Assembly: GCA_963840835.1 (NCBI GenBank)
Contig: CAWJAM010000013.1
Location: 124,001-188,000, forward strand
DNA from: Rubrobacter_D sp963840835
GTDB taxonomy: Bacteria; Actinomycetota; Rubrobacteria; Rubrobacterales; Rubrobacteraceae
Direction: 5' to 3'
Length of the DNA: 64,000 bases
This document shows positions 23,994 through 32,522 of the stretch, in pieces. Positions within the stretch are counted from its first letter, which is position 1, and each line of letters begins with the position of its first letter. The position numbers and the translations under genes were made by a program. The notes under the pieces were generated by a model, which saw only the letters and a list, made by a program, of their open reading frames with translations, did no database searches and had not been told where the DNA came from.

Positions 23994-24761
23994 CTATCGT
24001 CGTCCCTCGCCGAGGCGTTGGCCAAGTACCCTGAGGAGGAAGAGGGGGTTGCCGAGCAGGTAGCGGCGCCACAGGCGGCGGGGGTCGAGGGTAAGGCGCG
24101 CCAGCCACTCGAAGCCGTTATCCGTGAGGATGCGCGGTCCGCGGCGTAGCCCACCCGAGACGTAGTCGAAGACGGCCCCGCCCGTGAGGGCGACGCCCGC
24201 CTCGATGCGGTGCCGATTGTGCATCAGCCAGATCTCCTGGAGGGGCATCCCCAGGCCGATGAGGAGGATGTCAGGCCTCGCGGCGTTGACTTCCCGCAGG
24301 ACCGCCTCGTTCTCCCGGCTGCCAGACGCGTGGTCGAAGTACCCGTGCCTGACCCCTGCGATGTCGAGGTCGGAATGCAGCGCCCTTAGCTTTCGCGCGG
24401 CCCTCTCTGCAACCCCGGGCCGCGCACCTAGCAGGAAGAGCGAGAGCCCTTCCGCTTCAGCGAAGGCGGCGAGCCGCCACGCCCAGTCTGCGTAGGTAAT
24501 GCGGGCCGGTATCTTCTTTCCAAGTATCCTCGCCGCGAGCATCACCCCCGACCCGTCGCAGAACACCACGTCGGCGCCGCCGAAGAACTCGCGCAGCGAA
24601 GCATCCCTGTAGAGGAGATTGAGGCAGTTGGCGTTGACGTTCAGGACCGTACCCCGCTCCCGGCTCGCGGCCAGGCGCCTTATCTCGGCCTGGAGTTCCT
24701 CCACGGTTATCGGGTCGACCCCGACCCCGAGCACGTTTACGCGGGCGTGGCTGCTCTTCAC
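23994..24761 (-). CDS. WecG/TagA/CpsF-family glycosyltransferase
   Basis: About 255 residues from GTG 24761, which overlaps the TGA of the upstream glycosyltransferase (GTGA). Family landmarks are LNVNANCLNLLYRD, FCDGSGVMLAARILG, FLLGARPGVAERAARKL, LIGLGMPLQEIWLMHN and TGGAVFDYVSGGLRRGP. These enzymes add a ManNAc-type or other sugar to the lipid-linked primer. It is the last gene of the long minus-strand polysaccharide operon. The region upstream of the GTG in this frame is shadow sequence. Confidence 0.9.
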   Translation of the reverse strand: MKSSHARVNVLGVGVDPITVEELQAEIRRLAASRERGTVLNVNANCLNLLYRDASLREFFGGADVVFCDGSGVMLAARILGKKIPARITYADWAWRLAAFAEAEGLSLFLLGARPGVAERAARKLRALHSDLDIAGVRHGYFDHASGSRENEAVLREVNAARPDILLIGLGMPLQEIWLMHNRHRIEAGVALTGGAVFDYVSGGLRRGPRILTDNGFEWLARLTLDPRRLWRRYLLGNPLFLLRVLGQRLGEGRR

Positions 24762-25882
24762 AGGGCGCGCCACAGGACCTCCTCCAGCTCCCCAAAGCGG
24801 ACCTCCCACGAGTTCTCGCGCGCGAGTTCGATCCCGGCGAGCACCTTCTTCGGAGTCTCCTGCTCCCACAGTCTCCGCAGAGTCCCGACGTAATCCTCAG
24901 GGCGCTCCGCGAGGTATACGTGTTCGCCGAGCTCCTCCATCGCGGGGAGGGGGGAGGTCACGACGGGCCTGCCCGCCGCGAGGCACTCGTAGGTCTTGGC
25001 CGGCGAGATGGCCCTGGTCATGGCGTTGACCCTGTAGGGCAACACGAAGGCGTCCACGCCCACGAGTGTCCCTGGTAGTCCCGCGTGGGAGACCTCACCC
25101 CTGTAATCTACGCCCGGCATCTTCAGGAGGCCCTGCCCCGCGTCGTCGAGGCCGCCGACGATTCGGAGCCCGAAGTCCGCGCCGGCGATGGCCTCGAGGA
25201 CCTCGAAGTCTATGCGCTCCCGCCTCGCGTCGCCGAAGAAGCACACCGTGCGTACCTCTCTGACCCTGCCCGCATCCTGCAGGACGGCGAACCGCTCGTA
25301 ATCTACGGCGGGACCGCTCAGGAAGGCGTCTGGCCTAATGCGCCTCGCCCCTTTCAGCAGGTGTTGCGAGGTGCAGGAGACGAGGTCGGCGCGCAGGAGG
25401 AGTTCACGCTCAGTCTTCGCGATGTCTTTGGGGGCGCCAGGGAAGTGCTCGTAGTCGTCCGAGCGGTCGTAGAGGACGAGCCTGGGGTCGAGGCCTGAGA
25501 TCAGGGCCAGCGTCGTCCGTGTGGGCGGGTAGGCGACGACAACGGGCCGGGGACCCGCTATCTCTTTGAGGACACGCAGCACGCGCGGGAGGAGGAACCT
25601 CTCGTTCGACCATCGGAACGCCTTCCAGGTCGGCGGGGCGGTGAGCGGCGCATACACGGTGAGGTTCTCCTGTCGTGGATTCGCTCCCTTCTTTCGAGAG
25701 CGCCGGGCCCGCGAGAGCACCTTGCCAAACGTCGCTTTGCTCGGGCGAGGGTTGGCAAGGCCCGTGGTCTCGACGAAGACGGTGGGATAACCGGCCCGGG
25801 CGAAGAGAGTGGCGAGCGTCTGGTGCCGCTGCCAGAGGAAGTCCCACCTTACGCCGGCGAGGATCACCACGCTTGGTCGCAC
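24758..25882 (-). CDS. GT4-like glycosyltransferase
   Basis: About 374 residues. GTG 25882 is selected because the stop of the upstream sulfotransferase gene is 9 bases away and the protein-like sequence begins there (RPSVVILAGVRWDFLWQRHQ). FARAGYPTVFVETTG, PRLVLYDRSDDYEHFPGAP and the C-terminal donor-site region ISPAKTYECLAAGRPVVTSPLP fit a GT-B enzyme that spares the usual EPF motif. It works in the cytoplasm on lipid-linked intermediates. The reading frame continues upstream as antisense-like, Arg-rich noise opposite the sulfotransferase. Confidence 0.85.
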   Translation of the reverse strand: MRPSVVILAGVRWDFLWQRHQTLATLFARAGYPTVFVETTGLANPRPSKATFGKVLSRARRSRKKGANPRQENLTVYAPLTAPPTWKAFRWSNERFLLPRVLRVLKEIAGPRPVVVAYPPTRTTLALISGLDPRLVLYDRSDDYEHFPGAPKDIAKTERELLLRADLVSCTSQHLLKGARRIRPDAFLSGPAVDYERFAVLQDAGRVREVRTVCFFGDARRERIDFEVLEAIAGADFGLRIVGGLDDAGQGLLKMPGVDYRGEVSHAGLPGTLVGVDAFVLPYRVNAMTRAISPAKTYECLAAGRPVVTSPLPAMEELGEHVYLAERPEDYVGTLRRLWEQETPKKVLAGIELARENSWEVRFGELEEVLWRAL

Positions 25883-25893
25883 GAAGGAGCCTC

Positions 25894-26805
25894 TCAGTCC
25901 CTTTTCATCAAGGCGTAGGCGGCAGAGGGGTCGGGCATCGGGCCTTCGGCGTAGATCCCGTCGAGGCCGAAGAGGCTCAGGATCTCGCCGGTCCTCTCCA
26001 GTTGGGTGGCGCTCACGCGCCACCCGTCCACGGAGGGAACGGGGGCGTTCTTCCGGCTCAGGGCCGAAGGGTGTGCCAGTCTGGCGTGGACGCGGCAGTC
26101 CGGATCGTCCCCGAGGAAGCCGAAGAGGCTCCGCAACTCTTCCTCTGGGTTCGCGAGCAGGTTTTCGTAGAAGACGAGGTGTATCTCCCCAGGCCCGAGC
26201 TGCTTCAGGGGGACGTAGTTGTCTATGCACCAGAGGAAGAGGTGGCGCTCGAAGTCGTCTCGGGCGGCCCTTATCTCCGCCTCCATGGGGAGAAGGAAGT
26301 CCTCTACCAGCTCTTCCTGCTCCATCGTCTCGTTCAAGTTGCCCTTCCACCCGAGCGCGAGGCGGGAGGCGACGACGGCGCAGGGGTGTCTCAGAAGGAG
26401 GACGATGGGCATGCCAGGGAAGTTGGCTCGCATCCAGGCGAGGAGCAGGTTGGCCCTTATGTCTTTGATCAGCCGCCGCCTCGCCACGAACGTCCCGTTG
26501 AACCGGTCCGTCCACGGGTCCCTGAGGGCACCCGTCAGCGCGAGCCGGGCCGGCCCCAGGAATTCCCCGCGTCCGTCGTCGGGTCTCAGGTACTGCTTGC
26601 TCCCAAAGCTCCCGAACGCGCCGACCTTCGCGGGATTGAAGGGCTCGAAGACGAAGCGGTAGCCGCCCCCTTGGTTGATGATCTCCGAGAGCCAGGTGGT
26701 CCCGCTCCTTCCGCTCCCGGCGAGAAAGATGGACCTCTTGTGGTCACCCTTCCCGAGGTCCAAGCAGAGCCCTCCAAGCAGTCGCGAGAGCGGGGCGTGG
26801 ATCAT
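25894..26805 (-). CDS. Sulfotransferase (PAPS-dependent), EPS operon
   Basis: A 303-residue sulfotransferase. The phosphosulfate loop is FLAGSGRSGTTWLSEIIN (about residues 27-44), and VLLLRHPCAVVASRLALGW (about 134-152) is the 3'-phosphate site. HLVFYENLLANPEEELRSLFGFLG is the typical downstream helix. It lies in the core operon between the Wzy-like polymerase and a glycosyltransferase, which strongly suggests the acceptor is the polysaccharide repeat unit. It is not closely similar to the other two sulfotransferases of this window. Confidence 0.88.
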   Translation of the reverse strand: MIHAPLSRLLGGLCLDLGKGDHKRSIFLAGSGRSGTTWLSEIINQGGGYRFVFEPFNPAKVGAFGSFGSKQYLRPDDGRGEFLGPARLALTGALRDPWTDRFNGTFVARRRLIKDIRANLLLAWMRANFPGMPIVLLLRHPCAVVASRLALGWKGNLNETMEQEELVEDFLLPMEAEIRAARDDFERHLFLWCIDNYVPLKQLGPGEIHLVFYENLLANPEEELRSLFGFLGDDPDCRVHARLAHPSALSRKNAPVPSVDGWRVSATQLERTGEILSLFGLDGIYAEGPMPDPSAAYALMKRD

Positions 26806-26855
26806 GTTACGGGCTTCCTTCTGAGGGTGTCCCTCAAAGCGCTCCCGCCCTCTCC

Positions 26856-28481
26856 CTACCCTCCGGTTTCAACGGTAACAGCGGGACGGTCGGCCTCGGC
26901 GCCCCGGTCCTCCTTCGAGGCGAACTTCACGGCGATGGCGGCGAGGATAAAGAAGAAGAGCGTCGAGGCCGGGAGGTACCAGTGCCACTCGAACGCCGAT
27001 GAGACGAGGTAGATCGAGAGCGCGGAGAGTAGCCCGGCCAGCAGGAGCCGGCGTTCCGTGTGCGGCTCCGACCGCAGGGCGGCCCTACCCGTAAAGCCTA
27101 CGAGCACGCCTACGAAGCCCACGAGGGCCAGGAACGCGAACACGCCTGTCTCGGTGCCCTGCTCCAGGTACACGTTGTGGACCTGCTTGACGCCCTTGAG
27201 GCTGGGCCTGTCCTCCAGCCACGTGTACTGGAACGTGCCTGCCCCCGTACCCGTGAAGGGGTTCTCCTTCCACGCCTGAAGGGCGACCCTCCAGTAGTCT
27301 CCCCTGGAGCTGATGTCGAGCGAGGTCAGCCTCTGGCCGACGTTCCCCGGCTCCTCCGCCCCCCCGTATCGGTCTACGACCACGAAGGAGCCGATGACAG
27401 CCAGAAGCACCACCGCGGCCACGGCCAGTACCCCGACTGCCCGCCTGATCGCGGGCACCAGCTCGAAGCGGTTTAGCAGGAGGGCGTAGCCGGCTTGCAG
27501 CGCGAAGGCGGCGAGGAGGGCCACGATCAGGTCGTTCCTGAAGAGGGTCCCGTCGGCGATCTTCTCCTGGCGGGGGATACCGATCCTGAGCAGCCCGTGG
27601 AGGTCTTGCATCCGCCACAAGAGCCAGGCGCCTGGCAGCGAGAGGAGGAGCAAATTGGCGAGCATCTGCAGGCGCCCGCTACCAAGGGCGAAGAGGAGGA
27701 TAAATCCTATGCCCAGGGAGCCGATCCCGCCGCGCGAGACGGTGAGGTAGAGCGTGACCAGAAACGAGAGCACGAGGGCCGCATAGAGCCCCCTCAGGGC
27801 GGGGTTGCGTAGCGTGCCCATCCGGGCCAGCGCCAGCACCACCCCCATCCCCAGGATCACGGCGGTTGTGTTCGCGTAACCCAGGGTCGAGTCCACCCTC
27901 ACCCCGTCGAGGGATTTGACCGGATAGGCGACGGGCTTGATCTTCTGCAGCAGTCCGTAGCCTGCTACGGCGGTGACCGCGAGGACCGAGATGTCCATGA
28001 GCGGGCCGACCTGACGTCCCGAGGTGAGCGCGGCGAGCGCCATGATGAAGGTCGCAAGGTATACCGAGGAGCGCAGGGTCTCCTTGATGGTCTCCGTCTC
28101 GCTTATCGTCCAGATCATCGAGAGGCCCTTGACGGCGACGAGAGCGGCCAGCAACCCGATCAACAGTACGCCGACTCCGGGCAGGTCCCAGTAGAAACCG
28201 CGGGCGAACAGCGTAACGAAGAGCAACACCAGGATGCCGACGGCGACGGGCAGCCAGAGCTTGTCCATGTAGAGACTTGAGTCCAGCATCCCGTAGGTGG
28301 TAACGGCCAGAAGCGCAAGCATGACCAGGCCCTTGAAGACTGCGAGCAGCCGGCCGGGACGGCGGTTCTTGTCCCGGTCTCCTCCCCGGCCCGCGCCCAA
28401 GAAGCGCTCTCTCGCACCGCCGCGGGGTCGAATATCCTTCACTTCTTCGCCCCGCGGCGAGCGTGCGTCAGGAGCATCCAT
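26856..28481 (-). CDS. O-antigen ligase / Wzy-like polymerase
   Basis: A 541-residue polytopic membrane protein with 10-12 hydrophobic segments. The large periplasmic loop and the motif WRVALQAWKENPFTGTGAGTFQYTW (about residues 395-419), with GVKQVHNVYLEQGTETGVFA, are the hallmark of the Wzy_C/O-antigen ligase family. It polymerises or transfers lipid-linked repeat units outside the membrane. The first 55 residues are hydrophilic and Arg-rich. It overlaps the CpsD-like gene by 14 bases out of frame. Confidence 0.9.
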   Translation of the reverse strand: MDAPDARSPRGEEVKDIRPRGGARERFLGAGRGGDRDKNRRPGRLLAVFKGLVMLALLAVTTYGMLDSSLYMDKLWLPVAVGILVLLFVTLFARGFYWDLPGVGVLLIGLLAALVAVKGLSMIWTISETETIKETLRSSVYLATFIMALAALTSGRQVGPLMDISVLAVTAVAGYGLLQKIKPVAYPVKSLDGVRVDSTLGYANTTAVILGMGVVLALARMGTLRNPALRGLYAALVLSFLVTLYLTVSRGGIGSLGIGFILLFALGSGRLQMLANLLLLSLPGAWLLWRMQDLHGLLRIGIPRQEKIADGTLFRNDLIVALLAAFALQAGYALLLNRFELVPAIRRAVGVLAVAAVVLLAVIGSFVVVDRYGGAEEPGNVGQRLTSLDISSRGDYWRVALQAWKENPFTGTGAGTFQYTWLEDRPSLKGVKQVHNVYLEQGTETGVFAFLALVGFVGVLVGFTGRAALRSEPHTERRLLLAGLLSALSIYLVSSAFEWHWYLPASTLFFFILAAIAVKFASKEDRGAEADRPAVTVETGG

Positions 28482-29094
28482 TCAACACCACCCCGAGCAG
28501 GTTGACGCCCGCCGCCACCAGGTCATCCGTCGCCTCGCGGGCGACGCCCCTGGGAGTCCGAGCAGCGTGGACGACCAGCAAGATCCCATCGAAGCCGCCC
28601 AGGAGGTTCGCAGACCGTAGTACCCTTCCCACCACCGGGGCGTCGAGCAGCACCAGGTCCCGGGTCTCCCGCAAGCCATGTATCGCCTCCACGACCCCCC
28701 CTTCCTCGAGGAGGGAGGCGGGGTCGGACAGGACGGGGCCGGTCGGGACGGCGAGCAGCCCGGGGATGACTTCGTACCCGTAGTGCTCGAGCGTCTTATC
28801 GTCGTCGAGACCGCTGGTCAGCCCGACGAAGTTCGGCTCGCCGAGCATCCTGTGAAGTTGCGCGCTCTCCAGGTTGCAGTCTACGACCGCGGCCCGCCTC
28901 CCCATGCCGGCCAGGGCGGCGCCGAGGCCGAGGCAGACGCTGGTGCGTCCGGCGCCGGGCTCGGGGCTGGTGACGACGACGATACCCGTCCCCTCGATGC
29001 CAAGCAGGTTGCCCGCCAGGTCCTCGTAGTGACTCCTCACGGGTGAGCCGGGATCCAGCAGCCCCCTGGCGTCGCTTATGGCCCCGAGGCTCAC
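28468..29094 (-). CDS. CpsD/CapB-like P-loop ATPase with Lys-to-Arg Walker A
   Basis: About 208 residues from GTG 29094, placed 1 base after the stop of the Wzz-like gene with a GGGGG ribosome site. It aligns with bacterial tyrosine kinases: VVVTSPEPGAGRTSVCLGLGAAL (Walker A), RAAVVDCNLESAQLHRML (Walker A') and DLVLLDAPVV (Walker B). The catalytic Lys of GxGK[ST] is Arg here, and no tyrosine-rich C-terminal tail is present. It may be a non-kinase regulator of chain length, partnered with the Wzz-like protein. Confidence 0.82.
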   Translation of the reverse strand: MSLGAISDARGLLDPGSPVRSHYEDLAGNLLGIEGTGIVVVTSPEPGAGRTSVCLGLGAALAGMGRRAAVVDCNLESAQLHRMLGEPNFVGLTSGLDDDKTLEHYGYEVIPGLLAVPTGPVLSDPASLLEEGGVVEAIHGLRETRDLVLLDAPVVGRVLRSANLLGGFDGILLVVHAARTPRGVAREATDDLVAAGVNLLGVVLNGCS

Positions 29095-29095
29095 G

Positions 29096-29821
29096 TCAAC
29101 CCCCGGTGCGCTTCTGAGAGTAATCCGGGATGGCACCGAGCACGGGCGCCCTCAGCGCCAGTTCGGCGTCGCGCACGCCCCGCCAGCCGCTCGCCCTTCC
29201 CTCCAGTATCAGGGCTACGGCGCCCCCAAGCAGCAACCCCGCCCCCGCGGCGATGGCCGCGTAGATCAGTGGCCGCGGACTGTAACCCCCCGGCACAGCC
29301 CTCTGCTCCACGACGGCCTTGGCGGCCGGCACGCCGTCGGCGAGCGGCCTGTCGCCGAGTTTTTCGACCCCCCCGACGAACAATCCGGCGTAAGCGTTCG
29401 CCGCCCGGGCCGCCTGCCCCGGCTCGTCGCTGGAGAACCTTATCTGCAGCCCCGAGCCGTACCTGTTCACGAACGGCCTGGGGTCTAGCCGCTCAGAGAA
29501 CGCCCCCGGCCCCGCCTCCCAGCCGGCCCGGCGCCTTACCTCGCCCAGCATCTCTTGAGTGACGACGGCGCCGCGCACGTCTTCGAGGAAGGCGAGCGTC
29601 GCCTCCTCGCCGTCGAGCCCCCCCTCGGGCGTGACGCTCACCCTTGCCTCGGCGGTGTAGACCGGCTCGCGGAAGAGGCCGAAGAGCAGGGCGATGCCGG
29701 CGAGGACCAGCACGACCCCGACGACCAGCAACCTCCGCCTCTGCAGGACGTAGAGGATCTCGGAGAGCGAAGGATCGTCCCTCGCGTCGTTGCGCCAGCC
29801 CCGGCGATTAGTAGATGTCAC
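29096..29821 (-). CDS. Wzz/YveK-like polysaccharide chain-length determinant
   Basis: A 241-residue protein with two transmembrane segments (RRRLLVVGVVLVLAGIALLFGLF about residues 28-50; PRPLIYAAIAAGAGLLLGGAVALIL about 185-209). They flank an extracytoplasmic domain with AEARVSVTP. This is the transmembrane adaptor that normally activates the CpsD-type ATPase encoded immediately downstream. It overlaps the TPR gene by 14 bases. Confidence 0.85.
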   Translation of the reverse strand: MTSTNRRGWRNDARDDPSLSEILYVLQRRRLLVVGVVLVLAGIALLFGLFREPVYTAEARVSVTPEGGLDGEEATLAFLEDVRGAVVTQEMLGEVRRRAGWEAGPGAFSERLDPRPFVNRYGSGLQIRFSSDEPGQAARAANAYAGLFVGGVEKLGDRPLADGVPAAKAVVEQRAVPGGYSPRPLIYAAIAAGAGLLLGGAVALILEGRASGWRGVRDAELALRAPVLGAIPDYSQKRTGG

Positions 29822-30614
29822 TGTTGATCACCTGCTCGCGGTAGGCCTCGGGGTCCGAGTTGAGTAACTCAAGAAGCCCCGGCGCCTGCTCGGACGGGCT
29901 CTCGACGAGGATCTTGCCCGCCCGCCCGTACCGACCCCGAACGACGAGCCCATCGGCGGTGGCGAGGTCCATGGATACCAGGAGCTGTCGTTGTCGCTCC
30001 GTCGCGGGCCCACGCGAGCCACCTATTTCGGCGGCCGCCTCGCGCCTGGCCCGCTTTATGTTCCTGACGCCTTCTGCCGCCTCGCCGGTCCTTACCTGGA
30101 CCCTGCCAAGGTCGTAGAGGTCCTGGTAGGTGGCATTCTTCTCTTCTTTGAGCGCCTCGTACTCCACTCTGGCCTCCCGGAGCTTCCCCTGTCTCACGAG
30201 CGCCCGCGCGAGGGAACTCCTGGCCAGTACGGCGTTCGGGTTGAGCTCGAGCACATCCCGGTAGCTCTTCACCGCAGCGCCCAGATCCCCCGTGGAGAGC
30301 CTCAGGTTGGCCAGCGTCAGGTAAGGCAGGTAGTTGTTGGGGTCCCGCTCGATAGCCTCCCTCAACGCAAGGGCCGCCCTCTCGTACTTCCTGTGCTGCC
30401 GCCACAGAACGGACTGGGCCTGAAGCGCGTCGGTGTCGAAGGGGTCAAGGCGAACCGCCATCCGCGAAGCCTCCATCGCCCCAGCCTGGTCCCCGGCAGC
30501 GGCCAGACGCTGCTGCTCGCTCGTGTAGTAATCGGAGAGGTATAGCACCGTAGCCAGCAGGGCCAAAACCCCCACCAGAAAACCCGCAGAGAGCCTGAAA
30601 ATCACATGGTCCAA
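29808..30614 (-). CDS. Membrane-anchored TPR protein, first gene of EPS operon
   Basis: A 268-residue protein. An N-terminal anchor (FRLSAGFLVGVLALLATVLYL) is followed by TPR units (AMEASRMAVRLDPFDTDALQ; ALREAIERDPNNYLPYLTLA; AVKSYRDVLELNPNAVLARS). It probably scaffolds the export or polymerisation machinery at the cell surface. The start is TTG at 30614 or the GTG three codons later; GGTGAT precedes the TTG. No matching enzyme motif is seen. Confidence 0.75.
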   Translation of the reverse strand: MDHVIFRLSAGFLVGVLALLATVLYLSDYYTSEQQRLAAAGDQAGAMEASRMAVRLDPFDTDALQAQSVLWRQHRKYERAALALREAIERDPNNYLPYLTLANLRLSTGDLGAAVKSYRDVLELNPNAVLARSSLARALVRQGKLREARVEYEALKEEKNATYQDLYDLGRVQVRTGEAAEGVRNIKRARREAAAEIGGSRGPATERQRQLLVSMDLATADGLVVRGRYGRAGKILVESPSEQAPGLLELLNSDPEAYREQVINSDIY

Positions 30615-30699
30615 GCAAGATCACCGCCCATGAGGATATCCACAACACCCCCCGAATACAAGCCGCGGGACGCGTCCTCGGGCGGACACAGCCGGCACG

Positions 30700-30726
30700 A
30701 AAAAGCGGGCCCCCGAAGGGACCCGC
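30700..30726 (-). terminator. Rho-independent terminator of the LPXTG gene
   Basis: On the minus strand a GCGGGTCCC / GGGGCCCGC stem (30705-30713 with 30718-30726, one G-U pair) has a TTCG-type loop and is followed by five T. It is placed 36 bases after the stop of the LPXTG protein gene. Confidence 0.85.
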
Positions 30727-30761
30727 CCGATGTCAGGCCTGGTTAGGCCTCGTCCGGTCGC

Positions 30762-31208
30762 TTAGCGGACGATCCTGCGGGCCAGAAGGCCACCGGCAAC
30801 AAGCAGGACACCGGCACCAAGCGCGATCAGCGACGAGCCACCCGTTTCGGGGAGCTCAGCAGCACTGGCGCTAGCACTGGCGCTAGCACTGGCGCTGGCA
30901 CTTGGGCTGGCGTACTGGTACTCCGCCGCCGCCGGAGCGGCCACGCTGGCGGAAGCCTCGGCGACGACCGCGTCGACCTGCGCCACGGTGACGTTGCAAC
31001 TCTGGGCTATCGCCTGGATGTTGATGTTCGTCGCGTCACCATACTCGGCTATAGCGATCTGGTCCTTGTCGATCTCCTGGTTGACGGCTTCTTGTACGCA
31101 GGCCACGTTGCCGTTGCCGGTCTGCGTCACCGTCTGCGCCAGAGCCGGCACAGCAGCAGCCAGCATCATGGCCACCATAGCCGCTAACAACATTACTTTC
31201 TTCAACAC
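30762..31208 (-). CDS. Small LPXTG-anchored surface protein with Ser-Ala repeat
   Basis: A 148-residue protein. The signal peptide (KKVMLLAAMVAMMLAAAVPALAQ) precedes a domain with two Cys (VACVQ, QSCNV), then a Ser-Ala stretch encoded by three copies of the 12-mer GCACTGGCGCTA (seen on the plus strand at 30861-30900). A sortase signal follows: LPETGGSS, a hydrophobic helix and the basic tail ARRIVR. It would be covalently attached to the wall by sortase. GTG 31208 or TTG 31205 is the start; GAGGAGGT spacing favours TTG. Confidence 0.85.
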   Translation of the reverse strand: MLKKVMLLAAMVAMMLAAAVPALAQTVTQTGNGNVACVQEAVNQEIDKDQIAIAEYGDATNINIQAIAQSCNVTVAQVDAVVAEASASVAAPAAAEYQYASPSASASASASASASAAELPETGGSSLIALGAGVLLVAGGLLARRIVR

Positions 31209-31244
31209 TTACCTCCTCATTCGAAGACTGACTCTACATGCCGC

Positions 31245-31273
31245 ATTTTTTCACCTCTAGCCCACAATGTCAA
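31245..31273 (-). promoter_or_regulatory. Candidate promoter of the LPXTG gene (TTGACA)
   Basis: On the minus strand a perfect TTGACA (31273-31268) is followed after 17 bases by a weak AAAAAT. The surrounding 60 bases are unusually AT-rich and contain the small inverted repeat ACAAT/ATTGT around the -35 box, a possible operator. Confidence 0.45.
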
Positions 31274-31331
31274 CACTATTGTCACTAATTCTTACTCTTT
31301 TCTTAAAATTTCTTAACAATTCGGGGATCAT

Positions 31332-32480
31332 CTACGAGTCTTGTGTCTGGCCATTGGGGGCGTTTTTGGCGGGTTGTGAGGACTCGGAAAGGATGCGGTA
31401 GGCGGCGAGGGACAGCTCCTGCGTGGCGGCGCGCGATGTCGAGAAGCCTGTCTCGCTGGCCATCACGACTATATAGTAGGCATCCTTTGCGTCGCGCGCG
31501 CCTTCGGGGAAAATTACGCCGGCGTCGGCGAAGGTACTTCCGTAGTAGCCGATCTTGTGCGAGACCCGCGTCCCTTCGGGCAGGGGCTGGGGCAGGCGGT
31601 CCTCGAAGTCGGTGTTCGCCATGACGTCTAGCATCTCGGCCGAGAGGTCTGGGGTCGTATAGGAGGGGTCGGAGATCTTCCTCAGCATGAGCAGGATGTC
31701 GTTGGGGGTCGTGGTGTTGGGGATCCAGTACTCCGTCGAGCGCGCGCCAACGCTGTACAACTCCGCCCTGATGTATTCCCTTCCCAGGTAGCGGTTGAGC
31801 ATCTTCCAGGCCGTATTGTCGCTCTTCTTGATCAGATAATTGGCGCACTCGCGCAGGGTCATGGTGTATCCGATGGGATAGGTGTAGAGAACGCCCGTGC
31901 CGTAGGCCTGCACGTCGGAGGCCTGCATGGAGATCTCGTCGTCGAGGTTTACCTGGCCGGCGGCGGCCGCCCTGTAGAGCGCCATCAGGACCGGCAGCTT
32001 GCCCAGGCTGGCCGCGACGAAGCGCTCGTCGGCGCCCATAGCCACGCTCTCACCCGTGGAGGGGTCGAAGATCACCACCCCGTAGGTCGCGGGATAAGCC
32101 TGCGTGACCCGCTCGAGCTCGCCGCGCATAGCCTCCGTTTTCTCCCTGGTGAGTTCGGTCTCGACGCGGGTAGCGCCGCCGGCTGCCCTGGCGGTCGTCT
32201 CGGGATCGGTCTGCGAGTTTGCCTGGGGGCCCGACCGTGGCTCCGTGGAGGGAGCTTCCGGCGTGGGCTCGACCGCGGGGACCTCGAGGCGGGCCACGGG
32301 CTCCTCTCGAGTCGAGCTAAGCAGGAACAGCAGCCCTACGGCGAGCCCGATCAGGAGGGACAGCGCCACAAGGAGGCGCCTGAGGCCCGATCTCCTCCGC
32401 TGTTCCAGGTGTTGCCGCCGCTCGCGACGGGTTTCCGGGGCCTCTCGCGGCGTCTCGGTCGAGGGTGTCCGCGCGTAGAT
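31332..32480 (-). CDS. Membrane-anchored class A beta-lactamase-like serine hydrolase
   Basis: A protein of 345 residues from GTG 32369, or 382 if translation starts at ATC 32480. Motifs counted from the GTG are S121-L-G-K124 (SxxK), S183-D-N185 (SDN) and H271-K272-I-G (in place of KTG). These match beta-lactamase/D-Ala-D-Ala carboxypeptidase-type proteins, so it may act on peptidoglycan or beta-lactams. A transmembrane segment (ALSLLIGLAVGLLFLL) and a Pro/Thr-rich linker precede the domain. The frame upstream of the GTG encodes a plausible basic cytoplasmic tail (RRERRQHLEQRRRSGLRRLL). It has no NTG start except by using ATC 32480, which has GGAGGG 7 bases upstream. Confidence 0.8.
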   Translation of the reverse strand: MYARTPSTETPREAPETRRERRQHLEQRRRSGLRRLLVALSLLIGLAVGLLFLLSSTREEPVARLEVPAVEPTPEAPSTEPRSGPQANSQTDPETTARAAGGATRVETELTREKTEAMRGELERVTQAYPATYGVVIFDPSTGESVAMGADERFVAASLGKLPVLMALYRAAAAGQVNLDDEISMQASDVQAYGTGVLYTYPIGYTMTLRECANYLIKKSDNTAWKMLNRYLGREYIRAELYSVGARSTEYWIPNTTTPNDILLMLRKISDPSYTTPDLSAEMLDVMANTDFEDRLPQPLPEGTRVSHKIGYYGSTFADAGVIFPEGARDAKDAYYIVVMASETGFSTSRAATQELSLAAYRILSESSQPAKNAPNGQTQDS

Positions 32481-32493
32481 CTCTGAGCCCTCC
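32478..32493 (-). promoter_or_regulatory. Ribosome site GGAGGG and possible ATC start codon
   Basis: On the minus strand GGAGGG (32493-32488) lies 7 bases before ATC (32480-32478), which opens the basic N-terminal tail of the beta-lactamase-like protein. No ATG, GTG or TTG occurs in this frame between the upstream stop (32525) and the GTG at 32369. Confidence 0.45.
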
Positions 32494-32522
32494 GCAGGAT
32501 GTTCGCGCCCCGGGAGTAGGGG

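Noticed and set aside
25883..26515. N-terminal extension of the glycosyltransferase frame
   Set aside because: These 211 codons are Arg/Pro-rich shadow of the sulfotransferase gene; the protein-like sequence begins at GTG 25882.
30861..30905. Tandem 12-mers and the octamer arrays considered as CRISPR repeats
   Set aside because: The 12-mers encode a Ser-Ala stretch inside a protein. The octamer arrays have no unique spacers of CRISPR length, and no cas genes are nearby.
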